Origin: JADJNY01 sp046349615
GTDB lineage: Bacteria; Planctomycetota; UBA1135; GCA-002686595
Direction of reading: 5' to 3'
Length of the DNA stretch: 64,000 nucleotides
Assembly (NCBI GenBank): GCA_046349615.1
Contig: JAXMBZ010000002.1
Span: 496,001-560,000, forward strand
Shown here: positions 43,779 to 52,144 of the stretch, piece by piece
Position numbering within the stretch: the stretch's first letter is position 1
How the letters are laid out: each line of letters begins with the position of its first letter
Notes under the pieces: generated by a model
Told to the model about the DNA's origin: nothing
Databases searched by the model: none
Seen by the model: only the letters and a program-made list of their open reading frames with translations
Program-made: the position numbers and the translations under genes

Positions 43779-46220
43779 TCAGCGCGCTCCCGCTCCCGCC
43801 TCGACCGCTCCCGCGCGCGGCTTCGCATCGCGCACGTACCGGTCGCACCACTCGAACATCTCCGCGACGACGTCGAGCACCGACTCGCGCGCGCTGTACC
43901 CGTGCGCTTCGCCCGGCAGCAGCACGAGCCGCGCCTTCCGACCGTTGCCCTGCAGCGCCTGGAACATGCGCTCGCTCTGGATCGGGAACGTGCCCATGTT
44001 GTCGTCCTTCTCGCCGTGGATCAGCAGGAGCGGCTCGTCCACCTTGTCCGCCGCGAGGAACGGCGACAACGTCAAGTAGCTCTTTGGCGCCTCCCAGATC
44101 GTGCGCCGCTCGCTCTGGAACCCGAACGGCGTCAGCGTGCGGTTGTACGCGCCGCTGCGCGCGACGCCCGCGCGGAAGAGATCGCAGTGCGCGAGCAGGT
44201 TCGCCGTCATGAACGCGCCGTAGCTGTGCCCGCCGACGGCGACGCGCTCGCGATCGGCGACGCCGCGCTCGACGCAGAGGTCGATCGCCGCCTTCGCGCT
44301 CGCGACGATCTGATCGAGGAACGTGTCGTTCATCGTCTCCGGATCGCCGACGATCGGCATCGCCGCGTTGTCGAGCACGGCCCACCCGTGCAGCGCGAAG
44401 AGGAGCTGCGACGGACCGCGCACGCGCACGAAGCGGTTCGGCGAGCCCGACACCTGGCCCGCGGTCGCCGCGTCGGTGTATTCGAGCGGATACGCCCACA
44501 CGAAGAGCGGCAGGCGCGTGCCCGGCTTCCACTCGGGCGGCAGGTAGAGCGTCGCGGAGAGGTCGACGCCGTCGGCGCGCTCGTACTTCACGAGCTCCTG
44601 CTTCACGCCGCGCAGCGCGGGCTGCGGGTCGGCGAAGGTCGTCAGCGCGCGCGCCTTCTCGCTGCCGAGGTCGCGCAGGAAGAAGTTCGGCGCCTCCGTC
44701 GGCGTCTCGTACGAGGTCACGATCACGGGCTTCGAGGTCGCGCTCGACGCGTGCACGAGGACGAGCGACTCGTACGCGCTCGGTGCGCACTGCCACAACC
44801 GCTCCGTCGTCTTCGTGCGCAGGTCGAAGCGGTCGAGGAACGGCCGCTCGCCCTCCTTCGTCGCGCCGCGGCCCGTGCGGTACACGACGTTGCCGTCGAG
44901 GCGCACGACGCGCTCGCCGAACTCGTTCGGCGTCGTCAGGAGCTGGCCGGGATCGCCGTAGCGGTCGTTGACGCTGCGATCGTCGAGCACGAGCGGGTCC
45001 TTCGCCGGGTCGAGCGCGTCGATGCAGGTCGTCTTCGTCCAGCGACGGTCGCGGTCGTACTCCGTCACGATCACGTGGTCGGGCCGCGGGAGGAACTGGA
45101 TCCCGCGCGCGCGCTGCGCGAGCTCGACGAGCGTGCGCGCCTCGCCGGCGAACGGCGCGGGCCAGAGCTTCCAACGGTCGCGCTTCTCCGCCTTCGTCTT
45201 CGGGTCGCCGCCGTCCTGCGCTTCGCACCACACGAGCGTCGCGGGCGCCGCCGCATGCCAACGCACGTCGCGCGGCCCGGTGCGCACGCCTTCCTGCGGG
45301 ATCGAATCGCCGAGCGGGACCTCCGCGACGAGCTTCTCCCGCTCGCCCTTCAGGTTCCACACCTCGATCGTCTGCGGGAAGAGGCCCGCGGGGAGCACGT
45401 ACGAGAACGGCCGGTGCAGCGTCGTCACGAGCACGTGGCGGTCGTCGGGCGAGAGCTCCGCGTCGGCGACGAGCGCGGGTTTGCCGACGAGGAACGGCTC
45501 GTCCTTCTTCGGGTCGACGACCGCGAGCTGGCTCGTCGCGAGCCACGCGAAGAGCGCTTCGTCGTGCGCGTCCGTGAGCAGATCCTGGTACGTGCGCAGC
45601 GCCGTCTTCGCGCCGGTCGTCTCCTGCACGGCGGGGCCGTTCGGCCGCGCGCCGCGGACGGGCATCGCGCCGCGGTCCTTCGGCACGAGGCGCACGAGGA
45701 GTCGCTCGCCGTCGCCCATCCAGTCGAAGCCGGAGCTCATCACGGCGTTCACGCCGTCGATCAGCTTGCGCGCGACGCCGGTCCTCGCGTCGGCGAACCA
45801 CAGCTCGACCGCGTGCTCGCTCGCGAGCGTGAACGCGATGCGGCCGCCCTCGTGCGACCAGCGCGCGTCCATCACGCGCGCGCCGGCGGGGAGCTCGATG
45901 CGCGTCGTGCGTCCGCTCGCGACGTCGAGCACGGAGAGCCCCTTCGCGAACGAGAGCTGCTGCGTCGCGTTCAGCGCGGGATCGAGGCGCATGCCCGCGA
46001 GCCCGACCCAGGGGCGCAGCACGTCCTCGATCGACGGCATCGCGGGCCGCTCGACGAAGAGCAGCCACTCGCCGCGCGGACTCGGGACCGCCTGCGGCGT
46101 CGGCGGCGCGTCGAGCACGTCGACGATCTCCTTCGGCGGCAGCTTGTAGCCGTCGGCGGGCGCGGAGTGCGCGGTGGACGTGGACAGGGCGAACGCGAGC
46201 CAGGTGGCCAGGGCGAGCAT
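43779..46220 (-). CDS. S9 (prolyl oligopeptidase) family peptidase, secreted
   Basis: An 813-residue exported serine peptidase. The ATG at 46220 gives a clean signal peptide (MLALATWLAFALSTSTAHSA) and is preceded by a GAGGAAG ribosome site. A propeller-type N-terminal region reaches about residue 560. The C-terminal alpha/beta hydrolase domain shows LFVWAYPLEY, the nucleophile in GGHSYGAFM, the Asp in IHGEKDDNMG and the His in GEAHGYSARE. The overall layout resembles the glutamyl endopeptidase-like branch of S9. It is the second S9 enzyme in the window and is not closely similar to the one at 32363. Confidence 0.87.
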   Translation of the reverse strand: MLALATWLAFALSTSTAHSAPADGYKLPPKEIVDVLDAPPTPQAVPSPRGEWLLFVERPAMPSIEDVLRPWVGLAGMRLDPALNATQQLSFAKGLSVLDVASGRTTRIELPAGARVMDARWSHEGGRIAFTLASEHAVELWFADARTGVARKLIDGVNAVMSSGFDWMGDGERLLVRLVPKDRGAMPVRGARPNGPAVQETTGAKTALRTYQDLLTDAHDEALFAWLATSQLAVVDPKKDEPFLVGKPALVADAELSPDDRHVLVTTLHRPFSYVLPAGLFPQTIEVWNLKGEREKLVAEVPLGDSIPQEGVRTGPRDVRWHAAAPATLVWCEAQDGGDPKTKAEKRDRWKLWPAPFAGEARTLVELAQRARGIQFLPRPDHVIVTEYDRDRRWTKTTCIDALDPAKDPLVLDDRSVNDRYGDPGQLLTTPNEFGERVVRLDGNVVYRTGRGATKEGERPFLDRFDLRTKTTERLWQCAPSAYESLVLVHASSATSKPVIVTSYETPTEAPNFFLRDLGSEKARALTTFADPQPALRGVKQELVKYERADGVDLSATLYLPPEWKPGTRLPLFVWAYPLEYTDAATAGQVSGSPNRFVRVRGPSQLLFALHGWAVLDNAAMPIVGDPETMNDTFLDQIVASAKAAIDLCVERGVADRERVAVGGHSYGAFMTANLLAHCDLFRAGVARSGAYNRTLTPFGFQSERRTIWEAPKSYLTLSPFLAADKVDEPLLLIHGEKDDNMGTFPIQSERMFQALQGNGRKARLVLLPGEAHGYSARESVLDVVAEMFEWCDRYVRDAKPRAGAVEAGAGAR

Positions 46221-46261
46221 GCGACGACTCTTCCTCGAGTGATGCGGTGTGGACCGCGGCG

Positions 46262-46267
46262 AGTCTA
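46262..46267 (-). promoter_or_regulatory. candidate -10 element (TAGACT)
   Basis: TAGACT on the minus strand, 41 bases before the S9 peptidase ATG; the surrounding CTAGACTCGCC recurs before the OmpA-like gene (8639). Confidence 0.4.
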
Positions 46268-46334
46268 GCGTGATTTCCAAGCGTGCTCGCCGTTCCCACC
46301 GAGGAGTTTGCCCCACGGCACCGCGTCGCGAGCG

Positions 46335-46340
46335 TAGGCT
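46335..46340 (+). promoter_or_regulatory. candidate -10 element (TAGGCT)
   Basis: TAGGCT stands 18 bases before the ATG at 46359, with a GGAGGTG ribosome site at 46347-46353. Confidence 0.35.
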
Positions 46341-46358
46341 GCGGTCGGAGGTGTCCGC

Positions 46359-46607
46359 ATGGAGCTCGTCTGGTTTCTGCTCATCGGGATCGTGGCCGGG
46401 TGGCTCGCGGGCGTGCTCTTCAAGGGGAGCGGCTTCGGGCTCGTCGGCGACATGATCGTCGGCGTGATCGGCGCGCTGCTCGGCGGCTGGCTGCTCGGGC
46501 AACTGGGCGTGATGCCGCACGGGAGCTTCGGCCTCCTCGTCACGGCGACGGTCGGCGCGCTCGTGCTGCTCTTCCTGCTGTCGCTCGTGCGCCGGCGTCC
46601 GGCCTGA
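46359..46607 (+). CDS. GlsB/YeaQ/YmgE family small membrane protein
   Basis: An 82-residue membrane protein with three hydrophobic helices and the family pattern GIVAGWLAGVLFKGSGFGLVGD followed by a glycine-rich helix (VGVIGALLGGWLLGQLG). Members are often stress-induced and annotated as transglycosylase-associated, without a proven function. The stop is six bases from the convergent amidohydrolase stop. Confidence 0.88.
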   Translation: MELVWFLLIGIVAGWLAGVLFKGSGFGLVGDMIVGVIGALLGGWLLGQLGVMPHGSFGLLVTATVGALVLLFLLSLVRRRPA

Positions 46608-46613
46608 GCGCGT

Positions 46614-47864
46614 TCAGCGCTCGCGCGCGGGCTCGCGCTCGTGCACGAGCCGGCCCTCGACGTACACGCGCTCGATCTTCGAGCGCGGATCGAGCGGGTC
46701 GCCGCTGATCACGACGAGGTCCGCGTCCTTGCCTTTCTCGAGGCTCCCGACGCGCGCGTCGATGCCGGCGACCTTCGCCGGCACGATCGTGAGCCCGCGC
46801 ACGCCCTGCATCGCGCGGCCGTCGAAGCCGTAGTGCAGGCTCATCGTCGCTTGCAGGAAGAGCTCGTCCTGCGGGACGACCGGCGCGTCCGTGTTGAACC
46901 CGACGAGCGTCATCCCGCGTCGCTGGTACTCGCCCGCGATGCCCGTGATGCGGCCGTCGTAGTCCATGCTGCGTCCGCCGGGCGCGTCGATCTCGCGCGG
47001 GCCGCAGATCGCGGGCACGCCGAGCTCGAGCGCTTCCGGCGTCGCGAGGTAGCCCTTCCACTCGCCGTGGTCGATGTAGACGTCGATGCCGAACTCGCGG
47101 CGGATGATCTGTAGCGTGTAGCTGACGAGCGCGTAGATCTGCGTGTGCGTCGAGACCTGCGCGCGCTTCGCGAGCAGGTCCTCGAACACGTCGAAGCGGA
47201 TGTTGCGCTCGAGCACCGGATCGCCCGCCGCGCGGCGCTTCGCGTAGCTCATGCCGCGCGCGAGCTCCGTGCGGATGTGGTAGTTCATCAAGCCGCGGCC
47301 CATGCCGTAGCCCCAGCGCGTCGGGTTGTCGCCCTGCGCGATCTTGAGCGAGCCCGGATCGCGCACGCGCATCTCGTCGTAGGTCGGGAGCGCCGTCTTC
47401 AGCAGGATGCCGGCGCCGCTGATGTTCGTGCCGGAGCCCGGGATGAAGAGGATCGTCGTGACGCCCGCGGCGGCGGCGCGCTGGAACTCGAGGTTCTCGG
47501 GCTCGACGACGGGCGACACGCGCAACCCCGCGTTCACCTGCAGCACCATGTCGTTGATGTCGGCGCCGTTGCCGCCGACGTGGCTGTGCAGGTCGACGAA
47601 GCCGGGCGAGATCCAGTTCGGGCGCACGTCGAGCACCGCGAGCCCGGCGGGCGCTTCGAACTCGCGCGCGGCGACGACGCGCGCGATCTTCCCGTTCTCG
47701 ACGACGACGATCGCGTCGTCGAGCGTCTGCGGGCCGTCGAACGTCGCGAGCAGCGCCTTCGACGCGTGCAGCGCGAACGTCGCGGCGGACGCGGCGGGGT
47801 CGGTGCGCGCGGTGGAGGCGACTCCGCCCGTGACGACGAGCGCGGCGGCGAGGAGGACCGGCAT
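46614..47864 (-). CDS. secreted amidohydrolase-family protein
   Basis: A 416-residue member of the metal-dependent amidohydrolase superfamily with a signal peptide (VLLAAALVVTGGVASTA). The composite N-terminal strand domain (VVVENGKIARVVAAREF, PNWISPGFVDLHSHVGG) contains the DLHSH metal motif. Later possible ligands are His in QVSTHTQIY and DVYIDHGEW and Asp in GFNTDAP; the C-terminal VGSLEKGKDADLVVISGDP is the standard closing element. The substrate is unknown. A TACGCT -10 lies eight bases upstream of the ATG, suggesting a leaderless message. Confidence 0.82.
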   Translation of the reverse strand: MPVLLAAALVVTGGVASTARTDPAASAATFALHASKALLATFDGPQTLDDAIVVVENGKIARVVAAREFEAPAGLAVLDVRPNWISPGFVDLHSHVGGNGADINDMVLQVNAGLRVSPVVEPENLEFQRAAAAGVTTILFIPGSGTNISGAGILLKTALPTYDEMRVRDPGSLKIAQGDNPTRWGYGMGRGLMNYHIRTELARGMSYAKRRAAGDPVLERNIRFDVFEDLLAKRAQVSTHTQIYALVSYTLQIIRREFGIDVYIDHGEWKGYLATPEALELGVPAICGPREIDAPGGRSMDYDGRITGIAGEYQRRGMTLVGFNTDAPVVPQDELFLQATMSLHYGFDGRAMQGVRGLTIVPAKVAGIDARVGSLEKGKDADLVVISGDPLDPRSKIERVYVEGRLVHEREPARER

Positions 47865-47872
47865 GGCGCGGG

Positions 47873-47878
47873 AGCGTA
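47873..47878 (-). promoter_or_regulatory. -10 element eight bases before the amidohydrolase ATG
   Basis: TACGCT in the context GCTACGCTC, identical to that before the cytochrome gene at 55511. Confidence 0.5.
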
Positions 47879-47935
47879 GCGTCGGATCGAGATCCGCGCT
47901 CCGCTCCCGCGCAAAATCCAGGTCGAACCGCGCGT

Positions 47936-50179
47936 TCAGCGCCGGTACACGCGCACGCACCGATCGAGGAACGCCTCGCGCTCCTCGACGGGCTTCCAGC
48001 CGAGCTTCTCGCGCGCGATCCGCGCGGTGAACGGCGGCGCGAGCTCGCGCGACTTCAGGTCGCGCCAGCTCGGGAACTCGAGGCCCGCGCGGCGGCCGGC
48101 CTTCTTCACGATCCACTTCCCGATCTCCATCGCCTGCGACAGCCACAACGCGCGCGGATGGAAGTGGAGCGCGCGCCCGGTGACGCGGCCGAGCTCGTTC
48201 ACGTACTCCGTCGGCGTGATCTTCGGCCGCGCGCACAGGTTGAGCGCCTGTCCGTGCAGGTCGTTCCCCTTGTATTCGACGATGCGCTTGAACGCGTCCG
48301 CGACGTCGTCGACCCACACGCCGGGGATCGCCTTGTCGCCGTGGCCCCAGCCGATGCAGTGGTTGTCGCGCGTCCAGAGACCGTAGCCCGAGTGCTGCAT
48401 CGCCGTCCCCGCGCCGAGCACGATGCCCGGGCGCGTGATCACGAGCGGGAGCCCTTCCTTGCGATGGAGCTCGAGCAGCGCCTGTTCCGCCGCGATCTTG
48501 CCCCGCGAGTAGATCGGCCGCAGCTCCGGCCGCGGATCGGTCGCCGTCGAGTCGTCGATCTCGCCGCCTTCGACGTCGGCGCCCGTGTAGAGCGCCGCGA
48601 CCGACGACACGTACACGAAGCGCGAGACACCATGTGCGATCGCCGCGCGCGCGACGTCGACGGAGCCCTGCACCATCGAGCGCTCGACCTTCTCCCACGT
48701 GTCGCCGCCGCCGGTGGCGAGCTGGATCACGGTGGAGGCGCCCTCGAGCGCCGCGTGCAGCGCGTTCGGGTCCTCGAGGCTGCCGCGCTGGAAGCGCAGC
48801 CGGCCTTCCTGCGCCGCCGCGACGATCTCGGGCGGCAACGAGTGCGAGCGCCGCGCGACGATCGTCACCGGATGCCCCGCGTCGAGCAGCTTGTCGACGG
48901 TGCGCCGGCCGATGAAGCCCGTCGCGCCGAGCACGACGACCTCGCCGGGCCGCGCGGGGCCCGGCGCGGGGAGCACGGGCTCCTTCGCACCCTCCGCGGG
49001 CACGTTCGCGACGCTCGCCTCGCACCACTCGAGCACCTCGGTCGCCTCGCGTCCGCCGTTCGACGGGCGTTCGTTGCGATCGAGCTTCGTGTGGAAGTCG
49101 CGGATCGACTCGCGCATGCCGACGAAGAACGCGTCCTCGCGCTTGCCGAGACCGAGCGTGAAGCGCAGCCAGTTCACGAGCCCGCGCCGTCCGTCGCGCG
49201 CGAGGCTCTTCGCGCGGCGCGTACTGGCGAGATAGCTGTTCCAGAAGTCGAGGAAGACGGTCTTCTCCTCGCCGGTCAGCGTGTTGTGCTGCAGGTCCGC
49301 CTCGAGCGAGCCGTCGGAGCCGATCACCTGGACCGTGCTGCGCGTGAAGCCCTGCCCGAACGCGAGGTAGATCTGCGCGGTCGCGCGCTCGCCGACGGCC
49401 GAGATCGACCAGCGGTCGACGAAGGTCTGGCCGGGGTGGAGCTCCTTCTGCGACAGGATCGTCGTCGTGGCGCTCTTCACGCGGCCGAGGAGCTGGTGCA
49501 CCTGTCCGAACGGGTGCACCGCCTGCTCGAAGACGATGTTGCGCGGCGCGCGGAACATCCAGTGCGAGTAGTCGAACGCGTCGAGCTGCGCGAGCGGCAC
49601 GTTCCACGTCACCTGCACGTGCTCGACGCGGCCGATCTCGCCGCTCTGGATGCGCTCGAGGAGGCGCGTCCACGCCGGGTGGAACACGTTGTTGTGGTTG
49701 ACGCCGAGCGGCGCGCCCTTCTTCGCGGCGAGCGCCTCGAGCTCCTTCGACTCCGCCGTCGACAGCACGAACGGCTTCTCGACGAACACGCCGACGCCCA
49801 TGTCGAGCAGCGTGCGCGCGAGCTTCGCGTGCGTGTCGGGCGGCGTGAGGAGGTGGACGACGTCGACGGAGAGGTCCGCGAGCTCGTTCACGCTCGCGAG
49901 CACGCGCGGCACGCCGAAGCGCTTCGCGAGCGCCTCCGCGCGCGGGCCGTAGCTGTCGACGATCGCGACGACGTCGACGTTCCCGAGCGACTGGAGGATC
50001 GGGACGTGGTAGTCGGCGATGTACCCGGCGCCGACGACCGCGACGCGCCGACGCGCGCTCGAGGAGCCGCGCTGTCGGGGATCGTTCATCGGGTCGGGGG
50101 TCACGCGGGGCGGGGTGGGGGAGGACGAGCGCGGAGCACTCGGACGCTCGATCTCGCGAGCGTTCTTCTTGCCGGACAT
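47936..50179 (-). CDS. Gfo/Idh/MocA oxidoreductase fused to an NAD-dependent epimerase
   Basis: A 747-residue two-enzyme fusion. Residues 45-385 form a Gfo/Idh/MocA-type dehydrogenase: Rossmann motif VAVVGAGYIADYH, the EKPF motif with its catalytic Lys and a HPFGQ histidine in the C-terminal barrel. After a Pro/Ala linker (about 400-415) an extended short-chain dehydrogenase/epimerase begins with VVVLGATGFIGRRTVD, has VYVSSVAALY and the YSRGK (Tyr-x3-Lys) catalytic pair, and ends near residue 745. Both halves usually act on sugars or sugar nucleotides, so consecutive steps in a saccharide pathway are plausible. An internal ATG at 50089 is an alternative start. Confidence 0.87.
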   Translation of the reverse strand: MSGKKNAREIERPSAPRSSSPTPPRVTPDPMNDPRQRGSSSARRRVAVVGAGYIADYHVPILQSLGNVDVVAIVDSYGPRAEALAKRFGVPRVLASVNELADLSVDVVHLLTPPDTHAKLARTLLDMGVGVFVEKPFVLSTAESKELEALAAKKGAPLGVNHNNVFHPAWTRLLERIQSGEIGRVEHVQVTWNVPLAQLDAFDYSHWMFRAPRNIVFEQAVHPFGQVHQLLGRVKSATTTILSQKELHPGQTFVDRWSISAVGERATAQIYLAFGQGFTRSTVQVIGSDGSLEADLQHNTLTGEEKTVFLDFWNSYLASTRRAKSLARDGRRGLVNWLRFTLGLGKREDAFFVGMRESIRDFHTKLDRNERPSNGGREATEVLEWCEASVANVPAEGAKEPVLPAPGPARPGEVVVLGATGFIGRRTVDKLLDAGHPVTIVARRSHSLPPEIVAAAQEGRLRFQRGSLEDPNALHAALEGASTVIQLATGGGDTWEKVERSMVQGSVDVARAAIAHGVSRFVYVSSVAALYTGADVEGGEIDDSTATDPRPELRPIYSRGKIAAEQALLELHRKEGLPLVITRPGIVLGAGTAMQHSGYGLWTRDNHCIGWGHGDKAIPGVWVDDVADAFKRIVEYKGNDLHGQALNLCARPKITPTEYVNELGRVTGRALHFHPRALWLSQAMEIGKWIVKKAGRRAGLEFPSWRDLKSRELAPPFTARIAREKLGWKPVEEREAFLDRCVRVYRR

Positions 50180-50227
50180 GCGGTCGACTTTCCAGTAGGG
50201 GGCGCCGCGAGGGCGCCGGTTGGAGAG

Positions 50228-50428
50228 TCCTTTGTCGGCCGTTCACGGGCCGCGAGTGGACGCCCGAACGGCGGAGGACCCCGCTCCGCTCCGCCGCCCG
50301 CGGGACGGCACGGAGAAAGAAATCGAGGAAGCGCTCAGGCCCGCGGGGGACCGCGCCGACAAAGGAGCCATCTCCTCCTTCTTGGGGCCCGGCAACGGCA
50401 CTTCGGTGGCGTTGTCGGGCCCTCTTTT
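50228..50428 (+). ncRNA. candidate structured RNA / attenuator upstream of guaB
   Basis: A perfect 12-bp long-range stem joins TCCTTTGTCGGC (50228-50239) and GCCGACAAAGGA (50355-50366). Inside it are further helices: CGGGCC (50246-50251) with GGCCCG (50338-50343), GAG (50254-50256) with CTC (50334-50336), and a GGCGGAG/CTCCGCC hairpin around 50270-50295. A small AGGAG-CCAT-CTCCT hairpin follows at 50363-50376 and then the terminator. Sequence TTGTCGG occurs in the 5' arm and in the terminator's 3' arm, so CCGACAA (50356-50362) can pair with either. I matched no known riboswitch class. A promoter for it was not found. Confidence 0.5.
50385..50428 (+). terminator. UUCG-capped intrinsic terminator
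   Basis: The stem pairs 50385-50401 with 50406-50422 (16 of 17 positions, one wobble, one G-G mismatch) around a C(UUCG)G tetraloop and is followed by TCTTTT. No plus-strand gene lies upstream, so it must end a non-coding or leader transcript. Confidence 0.8.
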
Positions 50429-50463
50429 CGTCTCCGGAGCGGTCGGTCGAGGCGCGTGCGGGC

Positions 50464-50491
50464 TTGATGCTCGGTCGAGCGCCGCTATGCT
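50464..50491 (+). promoter_or_regulatory. sigma-70-type promoter of guaBA
   Basis: TTGATG (50464-50469), 16 bases, TATGCT (50486-50491), downstream of the terminator and about 170 bases before guaB. Confidence 0.6.
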
Positions 50492-50668
50492 CGACTTTTT
50501 GAAGACCACCGCGGCGAACTCGACTCCCCACCCTCCCGCGACGCCTCGCGGCCGCTCGGCCGCGCCCCGCGCCGTCGCGGTGGAACGCCGCCCTTCGATC
50601 GCTTCCGCGCCGCCGGGGACCTCGGGCGACGCGAATCGCGCGCGCGACCCACGCCGCGCTCCCTCGTC

Positions 50669-52126
50669 ATGAGCACCCCCGCCTTCACCGAAGGTCTCAC
50701 CTTCGACGACGTCCTGCTCGTCCCGCGTCCGTCCGACGTCATGCCGCGCGACGTCAAGCTCGCGACGCGCTTCTCGCGCAACGTCGCGCTCAACGTGCCG
50801 CTCTCGTCCGCCGCGATGGACACGGTCACCGAGGAGAAGCTCGCGGTGGCGCTCGCGCGCGAGGGCGGCCTCGGCGTGATCCACCGGAACCTCTCGATCG
50901 AGGCGCAGGTGCGCGAGGTCGACAAGGTGAAGCGCTCGGCGAACGGCGTGATCCTCGATCCCGTGACGCTCGAGCCGAAGGCGACGATCCGCGAGGCGCG
51001 CGAGATCATGGCGCGCTTCAACATCTCGGGCCTCCCGATCGTCGACGGGAAGAAGGTCGTGGGCATCCTCACGCGCCGCGACTGCCGCTTCCAGACGAGC
51101 GACGACACGCCGGTCGGGCAGATCATGACGAAGGAGAACCTCGTCACCGCGCCGCCGGGCACGTCGCTCGACCAGGCGCGCAACCTGCTCTTCAAGCACA
51201 AGGTCGAGAAGCTCCTCATCGTCGACAAGGACATGCGCCTCGCGGGCCTGATCACGATGAAGGACGTGAACATGCTCGCGGCGTTCCCGAACTCCGCGAC
51301 GGACGCGCGCGGACGGCTGCGCGTCGCGGCGGCGATCGGCGTCAACGACTACGAGCGCGCGGAGGGCCTCGTGAAGGCCGGCGTCGACGTGCTCGTCGTC
51401 GACACGGCGCACGGGCACTCGAGCAACGTGATGAGCACCGTGAAGGAGCTCAAGAAGCGCTTCCAAGTCGACGTCGTCGCCGGCAACGTCGCGACGGCCG
51501 AGGGCGCGAAGGCGCTCGCCGACGCGGGCGCGGACGGCGTCAAGGTCGGCATCGGGCCGGGCTCGATCTGCACGACGCGCATCGTCGCGGGGATCGGCGT
51601 GCCGCAGCTCACCGCGGTGATGGACTGCGCGCGCGCGCTCCAGGGCACGGACGTGCCCGTGATCGCCGACGGCGGCATTCGCTTCTCGGGCGACATCGTC
51701 AAGGCGCTCGCCGCGGGGGCCTCGTGCGTCATGCTCGGCAGCCTCTTCGCCGGCCTCGAGGAGAGCCCGGGCGAGGTGATCCTCTACAAGGGCCGCTCGT
51801 TCAAGTCGGTGCGCGGCATGGGCTCGATCGGCGCGATGATGCAGGGCTCGAAGGAGCGCTACCGCCAGGGCGAGGTCGCGACGGCGGACAAGCTCGTGCC
51901 CGAGGGCATCGAGGGCATGGTGCCGTACAAGGGGAAGCTCTCCGACTACGCGTACCAGCTCGTCGGCGGCGTGCGCGCGGGGCTCGGCTACTGCGGCGCG
52001 CGGACTGTGACGGAGCTCTGGGAGAAGCGCCAGTTCATCCGCATCACGGCGGCGGGCGTGAAGGAGTCGCACCCGCACGACGTGACGATCACGAAGGAAT
52101 CGCCGAACTACTACCACGCGGAGTGA
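50669..52126 (+). CDS. guaB: inosine-5'-monophosphate dehydrogenase
   Basis: A 485-residue IMP dehydrogenase, which oxidises IMP to XMP with NAD+, the committed step to GMP. The barrel starts GLTFDDVLLVPRPSDV; a CBS pair (about residues 90-210) is inserted as usual (MTKENLVTAPPGTSLDQARN). The catalytic loop GPGSICTTR has Cys301; the flap region around YRQGEVATADKLVPEGIEG and the VVDTAHGHS and ADGGIRFSGD strands are intact. guaA follows 18 bases after the stop. Confidence 0.96.
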   Translation: MSTPAFTEGLTFDDVLLVPRPSDVMPRDVKLATRFSRNVALNVPLSSAAMDTVTEEKLAVALAREGGLGVIHRNLSIEAQVREVDKVKRSANGVILDPVTLEPKATIREAREIMARFNISGLPIVDGKKVVGILTRRDCRFQTSDDTPVGQIMTKENLVTAPPGTSLDQARNLLFKHKVEKLLIVDKDMRLAGLITMKDVNMLAAFPNSATDARGRLRVAAAIGVNDYERAEGLVKAGVDVLVVDTAHGHSSNVMSTVKELKKRFQVDVVAGNVATAEGAKALADAGADGVKVGIGPGSICTTRIVAGIGVPQLTAVMDCARALQGTDVPVIADGGIRFSGDIVKALAAGASCVMLGSLFAGLEESPGEVILYKGRSFKSVRGMGSIGAMMQGSKERYRQGEVATADKLVPEGIEGMVPYKGKLSDYAYQLVGGVRAGLGYCGARTVTELWEKRQFIRITAAGVKESHPHDVTITKESPNYYHAE

Positions 52127-52144
52127 GGCGGACCGAGGACCACC

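Larger units (their letters stand above)
50180..50668 (+). other. 489-base divergent intergenic region upstream of guaB
   Basis: No gene is supported. It contains the candidate structured RNA with terminator (50228-50428), a promoter (50464-50491) and a guaB leader of about 170 bases with a small GC hairpin around 50545-50565. A hairpin GGCGCC-x5-GGCGCC lies near 50200-50217. Confidence 0.6.

Noticed and set aside
32363..46220. The two S9 peptidases as a recent duplication
   Set aside because: They differ in length, signal type and active-site surroundings, so they belong to different S9 branches.
50228..50428. Known riboswitch class (PRPP/guanidine ykkC, ZTP, purine, xanthine)
   Set aside because: None of the conserved core sequences I could recall were found; kept as an unclassified structured RNA.
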